Shown piece by piece: positions 48,877 through 58,903 of a stretch of 64,000 nt of DNA; position 1 is the stretch's first letter, and each line of letters starts with the position of its first letter. Under the pieces are notes generated by a model that saw only the letters and a list, made by a program, of their open reading frames with translations, was not told where the DNA came from and searched no databases. The position numbers and the translations under genes are program-made. Source of the DNA: Termitomyces sp. T153 (lineage: Eukaryota > Basidiomycota > Agaricomycetes > Agaricales > Lyophyllaceae); NCBI GenBank assembly GCA_018296165.2, contig JACKQL020000003.1:434001-498000 (forward strand), in the 5' to 3' direction.

Positions 48877-49402
48877 GGATGAGCCCTATTCTTTGCTAGG
48901 ATCCAACATCACAACCACTAATGGATTAACCCCAGACCAGGCCCAAGGCACATCAGTTGACCCTGTTGAAGCTTACATAGACTCACTACCTCCTGGAGAG
49001 GAACCCATGGTACTCACTGTCACTAAGGATTCCCAGTTGCTCTGGTTTATTATGATGCTAATTGATAATCAAGAAGAAATAGAATGCATTACAGATAGTG
49101 GCTCTCAAATCATCTCCATGTCTGCTGAAATTGCTAATGACCTTGACTTATCTTATGACCCAAATATTATTATGAACATGCAAAGCACTAATGGGACTCT
49201 GGATCAATTACTAGGACTTGCTTGTAACATTCCCTGTAGTATTGGCAACTTAACATTGTACCTTCAGATCCATGTATTACAGTCTCCCACTTATGACATC
49301 CTGCTTGATTGCCCCTTTGACATCCTCACTAGAAGTGTGGTTAATACTTTTAGCAACATGGAAACCACCATTACCATCACCCATCCAAATACTGGCATGT
49401 GA
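48877..49402 (+). pseudogene. Gypsy A aspartic protease region
   Basis: The longest open stretch of the element, continuous with an upstream frame that runs through the captured RPL31 piece from 48,749. It shows ECITDSGSQIISMSAEIAND (catalytic DSG, kept) and YDILLDCPFDIL near the end, where the family has YDILLGRPFD. Retropepsin-like processing protease of a Ty3/gypsy polyprotein. The frame stops at 49,402, and the following text is in another frame. Confidence 0.75.
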
Positions 49403-50024
49403 CATACAATACCAACATTTCTGTGAGGCAAATCCAAAAGACATAATTGCCAAAGAGTTTGCTGCAAAACAAAACCACCCCATTGCTTTCATTGCTAAAG
49501 AGCTTGATGACAACAATAACAACATAGTGACCATTATCATTTATGACCATTCAACTGGTCTAGTGACTTGTATAGCTTCTTGTGATTTGGACAAAGACAT
49601 TTTGCTTACAAAATCTTCCACACAGACAGATCCTGCTTTAGCTTACCTTTATACTACTGCTTGTGACCTTTCTGAATTCTCAATATCTCCCTGCTCTTAT
49701 TTTGTGTCAACTGATTCTCCTATTCCTTTGATTCTTGGACAGACACTTTCAGTCAATACAAGCATTGCAGACAATACCCCAACCTATGTGCACATCCCTT
49801 TCCCTGCTCAATATGCCACTAACAATCCTGCTAAAAGAAAAGGTGTCCAGATAAAGAAGAAATATAAACCAGTCACTATGAAGACCAAATTAGTCACCAG
49901 CCATGTTAGTGAAGACTTCAGAACTGAGTGACACATCATTGGTGACCCTTTAGCAACTATGCTGATACTTGATCCAAACCCTCCACCATTTGTACAAACC
50001 CAGTGATTCACTAGCAACTGACAA

Positions 50025-50690
50025 GTGAAGCTTGTTAAAGTTCACAACATGGGTTTCCTCACCAGCAACAAGCTTAACATACTCACTGGCCTTGTTGCTA
50101 AACAAGAAAAGGCATTTGCTTGGGAAGACTCCAAAAAAGGAAGCTTGCATCCTGACTTCTTTCCTTCAGTATGCATATTGACCATTCCCCATGTCCCCTG
50201 GGTTCAGTACAACTGCCCTATACTCCCAGGACTTGAGAAGGAAGTCTGTGAAATCATTTGCAATAGGATAAAGGCTGGCATTTATGAACCCTTGAACTCT
50301 GCTTACTGATCTTGCTGGTTCTGTGTTCTGAAGAAGAATGGTAAGCTCAGGATTATACATAGCCTAGAGACACTAAACCATGTCACCACTTGCCATTCTG
50401 GAGTGCCTCCTTTTCCAGATCATGTCACTGAATTATTTGCTGGATGCATTTGTAGTGCTATGCTCAACCTCTATGTCAGTTACAATGAGCAACTAATTGA
50501 CCCTGTCTCATGTGACTTAACAATGGTTCAAACCCCCTTTGGTGCACTTTGCTTAGTGACCTTACTAATGGGTTGGACTGACTCTATGCCAATTTTCCAC
50601 AACAACATTACTTTTATTCTGTGGCATGAGATCCCTCACAACATACTCAGCTTCATTGACAACATTGGTGCTAAAAGTCCCAAAGACTAG
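50025..50690 (+). pseudogene. Gypsy A reverse transcriptase
   Basis: Blocks CWFCVLKKNGKLRIIHSLE, VPPFPDHVTELFAG, MVQTPFGALCLVTLLMGWTDS and HNILSFIDNIG. The catalytic YIDD of the family reads FIDN, so the enzyme is dead. At least one stop separates the first part (ending 50,309) from the second (from 50,403). Confidence 0.8.
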
Positions 50691-51059
50691 AAACTCATTA
50701 ACAGTGTTCCTGCTAAGCATCCTGCTAACTCCAATATTTGTTTAGCACTCTGGGAGTCCTTTGAACTGCTCAATTATATTCTCCAGCAAATGAAGTACTG
50801 TGGTGGTACATTTTCTGGTCACAAACTAGTCCTATGCACCCCAACCTTCAAAATCCTTGGACATGTTTGCATACTGAGTGGTCAACATTGTTTAGCCCTA
50901 CTCAAGCACTGGGGCCCTTGCAAGTTGCTATTGGAAGTTTGGGCCTTGGGCACAGTCAGACTCAGGATTTTTGTTAAGAATTTTGCTCACTGTGCTAACA
51001 ACTTAACAAAACTTACTTGTGCTGGCATTCCTTTCAAATTTGGCCCCAACCAGCTTAAC

Positions 51060-51600
51060 ACTCAGCAAGACCTTGTTAAAGCTATACAAGATGCTAAGCC
51101 CCTCATCTCCATTGATTATGAATTGCCTAACCCTGTCATCCTAGTGGTTGACATGTCATATATTGCTATAGGTTACTACCTCTGTCAGTGCTCTAGCAAT
51201 AACCACAAAGAATGTTGCTACAACCATTTTGGCTCCATCACCCTTAACAACAGGGAATCCAGATTCAGTCAGCTAAAGCCTGGAGCTTGATAGTCTTTAT
51301 TGTGCCCTTCAGGCCTTACAAATGTACCTCATTGGAGTCAGGAACCTCATCATTGAAGTTGCACTTGCTACATCAAGGGTATGCTACAAAACCCTGCCAT
51401 TCAGCCTTTTGCTAGCATGAACTGCTGGATTATGGTGATTTTTATGTTCCACTTTGAGCTTGTACACATCAAAGGTACCTTCCATGGTCCAGACAGTCTT
51501 TTGCAATGCCTGCTACAGCTTAGTGACCCTCCAGATAATAGCAACAACTCTGTTTATGAGGACTGGATAGACTGATTACATGGATTTATTCATCAAGTTC
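51060..51600 (+). pseudogene. Gypsy A RNase H
   Basis: VILVVDMSYIAIGYYLCQC and LNNRESRFSQLK match the RNase H of this gypsy lineage (VDTSWRAVGYY, LNDREARFSQ). The catalytic Asp of the first strand is kept. Broken after 51,290, with a trace of the C-terminal part (MYLIGVRNLIIE) to about 51.6 kb. Confidence 0.7.
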
Positions 51601-52040
51601 AGCTCCCATTGCCCCTACTTTGCCACATATCCTCTGCCTTGTCATTGCTACCCCCTCTCCACAAGTTTCAGCCTCATCAGCCCCTAGCAACATCCAGTAA
51701 CAACACTAACAATACTTCAACTCTGCAACTAGCAATAGCAACAATATTCTACCTCAATGCAATGACACTACCACAACTTATAGTGATGTACCTTGTAGTG
51801 CTAAGGTCATTGCTAGCAATGCTCATATTCTCATAGTCCAGAAGTGGCTTACTGACCTCATCAGACCTGAAGCTCTTAGCAATGTCACCTATGCTACTTT
51901 CATTTGTTATGTGTCATGTTCTTCCTTGCTGGTGGTAAACTTGAGCAATGTAGTCAAGATGGTGCCCACAAGCTCTTTATCCCTACTGACCACCAATTAT
52001 GTGTCTTGAGAGCCATGCATGATGACTAAGGTCATAGAGG

Positions 52041-52581
52041 CTGTCAGGGGATCCCATTCATTCCATTCATCTTCCTTTGTTCATTTCATATTCTTCCCCT
52101 TTCAGGTTCTTTCCCATTCAGGTTCTTCCATTCATCTTCCTTTCCCTTCCCTTCATTCCATTCATTTCATATTCTTCCATTCATCTTCCTTTCCCTTCCC
52201 TTCATTCCATTCATTTCATATTCTTCCATTCATCTTCCTTTCCCTTCCCTTCATTCCATTCTTTCTCATTCATTCCCCCTTTACCTCCTTTCAGTCAACA
52301 TTCCAATCTGGTTATTCTTAGATCAGATCTAGATCTTGCCAGAATTGATGCCACTCAGGTGCTTTTGCCAGTCCCATGCTTCCCCTCCCATTACAGTGAT
52401 TGGACTATCATTGAGTGTATAGTCTAGTATAGTCCTTGTCCTATCCTGTTCTGTCTTTCTTCTGGTGTATTTAAAGGGATAATGTTGCTGGGACTTGTTT
52501 TACCAGGAGGCTTACAGTTTTCAGCCTTAATAAATGTTTGTTTTGACTTCTGGTGTTTATTATGTTCCCAATGGTGTGACA
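52041..52581 (+). mobile_element. 5' LTR (type A) of inserted gypsy element C
   Basis: Starts TGTCAGGGGATCCC at 52,041 after GAGGC (52,036-52,040) and ends near GGTGTGACA (52,581). It contains the CATTC/CCATT pentamer array and TATTTAAA near 52,469. An inverted copy lies at 2.2-2.9 kb. The next bases (GTATCACCTCGCATGGG) look like a tRNA primer-binding region, which supports it being a 5' LTR. Confidence 0.8.
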
Positions 52582-52653
52582 ACATTGTATCACCTCGCAT
52601 GGGATTTGAACCTTGGGCATGCCCCTCAGAGAACAATTCTGTCAATGAGTTTG

Positions 52654-53264
52654 TGAACCAGATGAGAAGGGCACAGGAGGAGGCAAAAGCTGCATTGGTG
52701 AAGGCCAAGGAAGACATGGCATGGTACTATGATCGCAGATGGACGCCTGCGCCAGTTTACAAGCCCGGGGACCATGTGTACTTGGACAGCTCAGACATTA
52801 AGACAACAAGGCCATCCCTGAAGCTGTCACATCGTCATCTGGGCCCCTTCATGGTGGAGAAGAAGGTAGGGCCTTTGGCATACTGATTTAAACTCCCAGC
52901 AGGCCTGCGCCAACTGCATCCAGTCTTCAATGTGGTCAAGTTGTTTCCAGCCCCAAAGGATCCAATCCCAGGCCATCGCCCTAAGCCACCCCCACCACCA
53001 GTCCTGGTCAATGATGAGGAAGAATATGAGGTGGAGGAAATCTTGGACAGCAGGGTATTCCAAGGGAAATTGCAGTTCAAGGTGAAATGGAAGGGATATG
53101 GCATTGAGGACATCTCTTGGAAACCACAGGCTAACGTTCATGCACCAGGCTTGGTCCAGGACTTCTACCATAGGCATCCCAATGCCCCCAAAGCGATTCA
53201 AGGCATCTACTCTATTTCACCAGCTGACCAGGCAATTCGTGACTTCTTCTACCCAGTGCGTTGA
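52654..53264 (+). pseudogene. Integrase C-terminus with chromodomain
   Basis: One frame reads an integrase C-terminal region: WYYDRR, YKPGDHVYLDSSDI, LKLSHRHLGPFMVEKK, then LRQLHPVFNVVKL. The chromodomain follows: EEYEVEEILDSR, LQFKVKWKGYGIEDISWKP, LVQDFYHRHPNAP, ending at a stop at 53,262-53,264. The aromatic cage residues of chromodomains (Y, W, W) are visible. Chromoviruses use this domain to aim integration at marked chromatin. The only break is a TGA near 52,885 at a site where the family has Arg, as from CGA. The rest of pol and gag is deleted between the 5' LTR and this point. Confidence 0.85.
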
Positions 53265-53290
53265 GGTGCCACATCCTAGAGAGGGGGTGA

Positions 53291-53729
53291 TGTCAGGGGA
53301 TGTCTCACTTGTTTCCCCTTCTCCTCCTCCAGTTCTTGTCAGATTTGCTCCGTTATAGTTTTCCTTTATTCTCCTTCCTTTTCCCTATCTATTGGTCCTA
53401 GTTTCAGCCCTCAGGCTGCACCGGTTCTCTGTCAATAATTCAGACAAGTGTGCCCTTTGACACTGCCACTGGCTTATGTAACTGCTGACCAATTGCTGAC
53501 ACATCACTTGTGTCTTTTTTTTCTGTCATACTGTACAGCTGTTTCTCATGCTCCTGAAGCCTCTGAAGCGTCACACCTGGCCTAGGCAATCCCCAGACTT
53601 GTTCTCTTTGGATTTCCCTTTGCCAGGTGAGTAGTTATCTCAGTAGACACTGTACAGTACTGAATAGACTTTGGATTTCCCTTTGCCAGCTGTGTGATTG
53701 AGCCCCAGCCTCCAGAGGTTGCCCTTACA
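53291..53729 (+). mobile_element. 3' LTR (type C) of element C
   Basis: A purine tract (AGAGAGGGGGTGA) precedes TGTCAGGGGATGTC at 53,291. The LTR ends CCCTTACA at 53,729 and is followed by GAGGC (53,730-53,734), the partner of GAGGC at 52,036. Within it, GGATTTCCCTTTGCCAG occurs twice (53,609 and 53,672). Fragments of the same LTR lie at 12.1, 22.2 and 24.0 kb. Confidence 0.85.
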
Positions 53730-53734
53730 GAGGC

Positions 53735-54020
53735 CTTTTTGCTACCCATGCAGCCTTATTGGAATGCTTCTGATGGCCCTGAGTTAGCACCAGCCTTGTT
53801 TGGTATATTCACACTTGCCACATCTGCCAGATCCATCAGACAACCAAAGTACTCATTCCACTGACTGTTGCTACACCTGCACCCTTGTTCAGCAAGATAT
53901 ATATTGACATTATGTTTATGCCACCCTCTAATAGGTTCAAGTATATCATCCAGGGATGTTGGAGACAGCTGACTATTGGGGTCAGTATTCATCATAGCTT
54001 TTCCAAGAGTGATGAACAGC
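53735..54020 (+). pseudogene. Gypsy A integrase, resumed
   Basis: After the inserted element the frame continues GLFATHAALLECF, TCHICQIHQTTKVL, YIDIMFMPPSNRFKYI. These are the HHCC zinc finger Cys pair and the first catalytic Asp region of the integrase. Joined to 52,040 at the target duplication, the coding sense is continuous. It fades out after about 54,020. Confidence 0.8.
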
Positions 54021-54379
54021 TCTAATCCTTCTTGATTGTATTTTTGAGTAAAAGAAATGTGTTAACATTTGCAACAGCTAATCAGCACCAAACCTACATC
54101 TCAAGGAGGTTCCAGGATGACATTTCCAAGTTGGTAAATATTGCAGCCACTTTCCCATGTCCATCATTGCATAATATATAGAAATGGTACTAAAACTATT
54201 GGTGCACTGGACATTCTATTATATAATCTGTCTTTCCTATGTGTAACAGCTTTCATACATGTTCTTGTCACTATTTTACTATATGGCTAGGTAAGTTCCT
54301 TTGTATTCTTTCATATATTTACTATTGATGTTATGATGTAATATTTTGTCAAATCATTCTGGTTTACATCATGACAGCA

Positions 54380-54966
54380 ATGCTATAGATGAGATAAGAT
54401 GCGAAATTTGCCAAGGAGAGTGGCCATCCACTAGTTGACTTTTATAGTGAAGACCCAATGACTGTGGATCTTGATGAACAGCTACTACGTAGTCCTCTCA
54501 GTGGAAACAGCCTCTGTCTTCTACTAGTAAGCAACATAGCTGGAAAGCTGTCACTATGCATTGGCCTTCTGGTAATAATCAAACACAATTCTGTCACCAA
54601 GTTGTGTATCACCAATGGTCAGGAGGTATTTGTCTGGGGCTGGACATTGTGCCTCAGTTCCAAAGGGCAATATATGTTGGAATATTGTTTGTTATATTAG
54701 ACAATGCACCTAAATCAGTCAAATTAGATGGATTGCCAGAAAGTGTTGTTCCACTGACAAGATCAATAGTAAGTATGAAGTGTTCTCTACTTAATGATGA
54801 GGAAATATCTATATCATTGTCACAAGTTGAAGTTTTGGTAAATTATGTCATAACTGACTTCACTAGCCAGAGTAAAACAAGACATTATAATCCAGTAAAT
54901 CTCAAAAACTGTAAATCTCACCAAGCATATTATTATTATTATTTTGTTCCATTTAATATGCATTGA
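54380..54966 (+). pseudogene. Helicase C-terminal fragment, mobile-element type
   Basis: Blocks MTVDLDEQLLRSPL, IIKHNSVTKLCITNGQE, SVKLDGLPESVVPLTRS and, best kept, VITDFTSQSKTRHYNPVNLKNCKSHQAYY. The last is the motif V/VI region of a PIF1/UvrD-like helicase as found in repeated agaricomycete proteins (TDFASQGKTRPxNPVDLNNCRSHQAYYTALSR). A single frame change lies near 54.68 kb. The end dissolves into (TAT)n at 54,929. Likely part of the same mobile family as the USP-like fragment downstream. Confidence 0.55.
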
Positions 54967-54989
54967 GTGCTTGACACTCACATTGCATG

Positions 54990-56165
54990 GTTCTACCACC
55001 AGAGATACAATAAGTCTATGAGAGTGGCAGGATGCCTTGCCCCCTGCATATGTGGAGAATGAGCTGGCCAGCATGCCCCAGCACCATTTTAGGCTGCCCT
55101 CCCCTGTTACAATCCTGAGTGTGATGTGGGTGGTGTAGCAAGAGATTTGGTGCCTGGACAATGTGGGCCTGCTGAGCAGGTGGGTTGGAAACAAGCATTG
55201 GGACCAGAGTCCCAACCAGATCTGTGAAAAGAGTTAGTAGAGGTAGGCTGGACTTGTGGCCAAGAGCCATACCAAAGAAGATGTGAATGTAGTGCTTTGA
55301 CATGTGTGCATGCTAGCTGGTTTGGGATGTGAGGGCATGAGCTGGTGAGGGTCATCAGTGTGTGGCATAGTGTAGTTTGTTCAATGAGGATGGTCAGAGA
55401 GGAGGGGGGGAGAGTTGAGCTTGAGGTGTTTAGTTGCATTAATGTATCTAGAATAAGTGCTGAAAGGTGCTCAGTGAGGAGAGAATATGTGAGAGAGACT
55501 CAGCTTTTTGCTTCAGCAGTCTGGTAAGGTGTACATGGCATTTATACTGGTATTGCAGACACTTGAACATGAAGTGGTGAATGGATTTGACAGTAAGTCT
55601 GCAGCAGTGAGGGCAAGTGGGCAATTCAGATTTGCATACACAGAACAGGTCATGATTGAGGGGGAAGTGCCCAGTGCAAAGTTGCATAAGCAGTGCCAAG
55701 TTCCTGCATTCAAGTAATTGGATGGACTTCATATAGTCCTTTGGGGGCAGAGTGCTATTGAGTTCTCTGAATTGTTGGGGATTGTGGGGACCACTTCCAA
55801 CACCTCTTCCATGTGACCTGTGTAGCTACAAGGTCAACTTGCCTGGATGCTGAGATGCTGATGGGTAGGGGCCTAGATTGGTGGTGTGCTAGCAGGTGAC
55901 TGGGAGAGCTGGAGATGCTGTGGGTGGCCTCCTTGGCAAGTTTGTCTGCTCATTTGTTGGGTTCAAAGTCTTCATGTCTGGGCATCCAGTGGACCTGGAG
56001 CTTGAGATGTGCCTGGATCAGGGAAGCATATTATACTGCTCTGTTGTGCAGTGCAACAGCTGCCAGTACACTGCTCATAGAAAAATATGATGCCACCAAG
56101 ATCACAGGTAAAGCTAGTGGAGCATTGCATCAGGAATTTAGAGAGCTGAAGTGCTAGATGAGATG
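54990..56165 (-). mobile_element. LINE fragment, RNase H and C-terminus
   Basis: On the minus strand: LDAQT/HEDFEPNK, ADKLAKEATHS (RNase H end, about 56.0-55.9 kb), then LMQLCTGHFPLNHDLF, CPHCCRLTVKSIHHFMFKC (55.7-55.55 kb). The HFPLN-type Cys/His knuckle after RNase H is that of R1/Tad-like LINEs, a lineage different from the LINE at 43.5-47.6 kb. It lies between the helicase and USP-like fragments and probably interrupted them. Confidence 0.65.
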
Positions 56166-56544
56166 ACAAAACTTTAATACAATGGATGTCTCCCCATTTG
56201 TCTCCAAAATGTAGCCAGGAGACCAGACATAATTACATCCTTCTGATCCTTCATGAAAGATTATCTCCTTCTATTTATCCACCTTGCACTTATTTAGAAT
56301 GCTCCAGATTGATTCGATGACTTGTATGCTCCTAAGATACCATGGAGAATGGTTAACAGTGATGACATGATTCAAACAGAGTTTCCCATAGGAAAATATC
56401 TTTGTACCAGCAAAAGGCACACAGTCTCCAGGTACTAACAGCAAAGGCAAGAAGCATAAATCATCTGATATTCTTGAAATGGATTGATTGTACAAGAAAC
56501 ATCCAAAAACCAGTGCATATGTAGTGCAATAAATAAATGCAGTG

Positions 56545-57350
56545 TCCAATCCAATTGGCATGATATGGTTGTCAGATAGCTGTGCCTACAATGCAACACT
56601 TATCATTATGTATAATAAATGGAATGAAGATAGAGTGTTGTGGTCTAATTGTCTATCATTCATGTTTACTTTGTTGCTTTGAAGACTGGTTGAACAATTC
56701 TATCACTCTGATAATAATGGTTACAATATTGACCTTAACTCTGTTAGAGAGATTGGCTTCATCTAAAGTTATCTATTCATAATGAGTGCTTATTTCCTGC
56801 TGCTTAGTATCCATGCAGTTGTTGACCAAATTTTAAAATGCAGGAGAGAAGTTACATCATTGCATATGTCATGTTCTTTGGGCCACATGGTCACTAGAGA
56901 ATCAACAACAACAGATAGTGAGCAGATTGTATGGTTACCCAATGGTCAAATATCAATTCAGGATCATCTGAAACATTTTTGCATTCCTTGTGAATCCTGA
57001 TGTAGAATCTGTTGTAATCATCTTAACAGGATATTCTAGATAGTGTACACACCTCCAATGTTAAGTTTCAACATATCAATAGCTGACATCCAAATTAATC
57101 ATTGGCTGACATTATTGACTATCAGAAGAAGCAAATTTCAGTATCTATTGAAGAGAGTAATAGACCATGGAATTGAGCACTTTAACTGTTGTTTTGTAGA
57201 CCATGAAGAGAACATATGGTTCCATGATGGTATACATACAGGTGCAGCAATGTATAGAGAAAACACTTCTTTGAAGCATACTGATTTTGCTAAATGTTCT
57301 ACAAAGTCATCCAGTGTTGTCTTATTGATGACAACACTGTATAAGTAAGT
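56545..57350 (+). pseudogene. USP-like cysteine peptidase fragment
   Basis: Reads PIGMIWLSDSCAYNATLIIMYNKWNED (Cys box, from about 56,550), a Zn-ribbon-like CIPCES/CRICC pair (about 56,985 and 57,010), PPMLSFNISIADI, then IEHFNCCFVDHEENIWFHDG (His box, 57,170-57,235). The order Cys box, zinc ribbon, His box is that of the USP/C19 fold. Such domains occur in repeated, helicase-linked proteins of agaricomycetes. Stops at several points make it a relic. Confidence 0.5.
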
Positions 57351-57359
57351 CTGCATTTA

Positions 57360-58903
57360 AGTTCAGTAATCCAACTTGAAGCATCAAACAACTTTCCCCC
57401 TACCCCTAGATCTCAGTACTGCTGTGCAGTGCAATAGCCCATACCTTGCACATATAAATGGTCTTGTCTGATTTCCATTGTATGGTGTACAAAACAATAT
57501 GAATCCTATTTGTAATAATAATACAATTGTTCTATGCACTTCTGAGTCAGTCTGGATTATATCTGCTATTTGAATCTTGGCCATATATTAGGAAGATAAT
57601 AAGTTAAGTCAATGGGGAGACAACAATATGACATACCTTAATTGTGTGAGTTGTTGTCAGGCATGTTTTATGATAACAGCATCATGCTGCAGTATTATCA
57701 GATGCTTGAGGACCTTTCCTTTGTGCCTTTGTCTCCTCTTCTGAGAGCTGCTGGAATTTCTGTGAAAGAGAGGGTCAATCAGTATTGTACATGGGTGTAT
57801 CAATAAATCATACCTCTTTTGTCTGTGTGTTGGAGGCTTTGCAGGTAGTAGCAAAATCACCTTTGGTGGCATCCAGATGTGACACAAGGTATTTGAGTAA
57901 GTAAAGATTGCTGTATGAAAAAAATGTAAGTATGTAAATGAATCATCGAAAATTAATCATACATACCAAGCAGTTGCAACTCTGATCTTGACTTCTTCAT
58001 GGTGACATTTGGTTCAGTTGGTGGCACAGTAGTTTGGGGAATCAAGGTTGGCAGAGGGTGGAATAGTAATTGAGCCTGGCGCGTGTTAGTTAGTTGTTGA
58101 AAACAATATGATTACTTACAGTGGGTTTCAGATTTGACAAGGCTTTTACTGTTGAAGACAAGGGAGGGCCCATCACAAGCATGGTTGAAGTTGATGCAGT
58201 GGCGGTAGTGCCTGCCACTGGGGCCTGGAATGATGTGATCAGTGGCACCTGCAATAGTTGGGGCTGTGTTGACACCTGCAAGGCAGATTGGACTGCAGAA
58301 GGTACTGGTACTGCAGCCACAGAGGACAAAGGTTTATGAGGCTAGGGTAAAGCAGTTGCCGATCGTCCATTTCCAAATACTTATTGTGACAAGGAAAAAT
58401 GGACTCATTCTTTTTGAGATGCGGTAGCCTGTGATTATCGCCGCTCAGCACTACCAGAACACATTTCTTGCTGTTTATGTCTCTTCAATTGATTATACTG
58501 ATGAACATTACAACACATTTCAATTTTCAACTATTTCATTCTCACTCATGCTAAGGTGATTCTTACTTACGCTAAAGACATTCTGACACACTAACACTGG
58601 TTGACTAATAGCTTGGTATGAATAGTTCACGGATGGCTGACAAACCTTCAAGTCTTCGCTATACTCTTTCTTTCTCCGTTCGAAGGTACTGGAGCCATAA
58701 GAACAGAAACAGTGTCCGATATCGAATCTCGATGTCATGTACAAATGATACACATGGTCTCTGAGAACTATGCATATAACCAAAGTGATTGGAGAGTAGC
58801 CTGTTGCCAGCAAAGCTTTCTCCCTATTCATATATATGTGGATGTCGAACCAACGCAAGACAGCAATTCAACAATTGACAAAGATTGATTCTGTATAAAA
58901 TAA
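57360..58903. other. Transition zone, no gene recognised
   Basis: Minus-strand text around 57.9-57.6 kb (KFQQLSEEETKAQRKGPQ) and 58.33-58.09 kb (Ala/Pro/Thr-rich) looks like low-complexity transposon protein but could not be assigned. CpG returns at about 58,360. An open frame at 58,858-58,520 (minus) is protein-like but unrecognised. Confidence 0.4.

Larger units (their letters stand above)
48835..52040 (+). mobile_element. Ty3/gypsy element A, protease to integrase start
   Basis: A plus-strand gypsy without LTR or gag at its left end: the sequence starts right after the RPL31 fragment. In order it has protease (48.87-49.40 kb), RT (50.0-50.7 kb), RNase H (51.06-51.6 kb), then the integrase zinc finger start (LFIPTDHQL..HDD, GHRG, to 52,040), where a second element is inserted. 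The integrase resumes at 53,735. CpG-depleted and frame-broken. Confidence 0.85.

Noticed and set aside
52585..52612. tRNA gene at the T-arm-like GGGATTTGAACC
   Set aside because: The stem partner is absent; its place just after an LTR fits a primer-binding region better.
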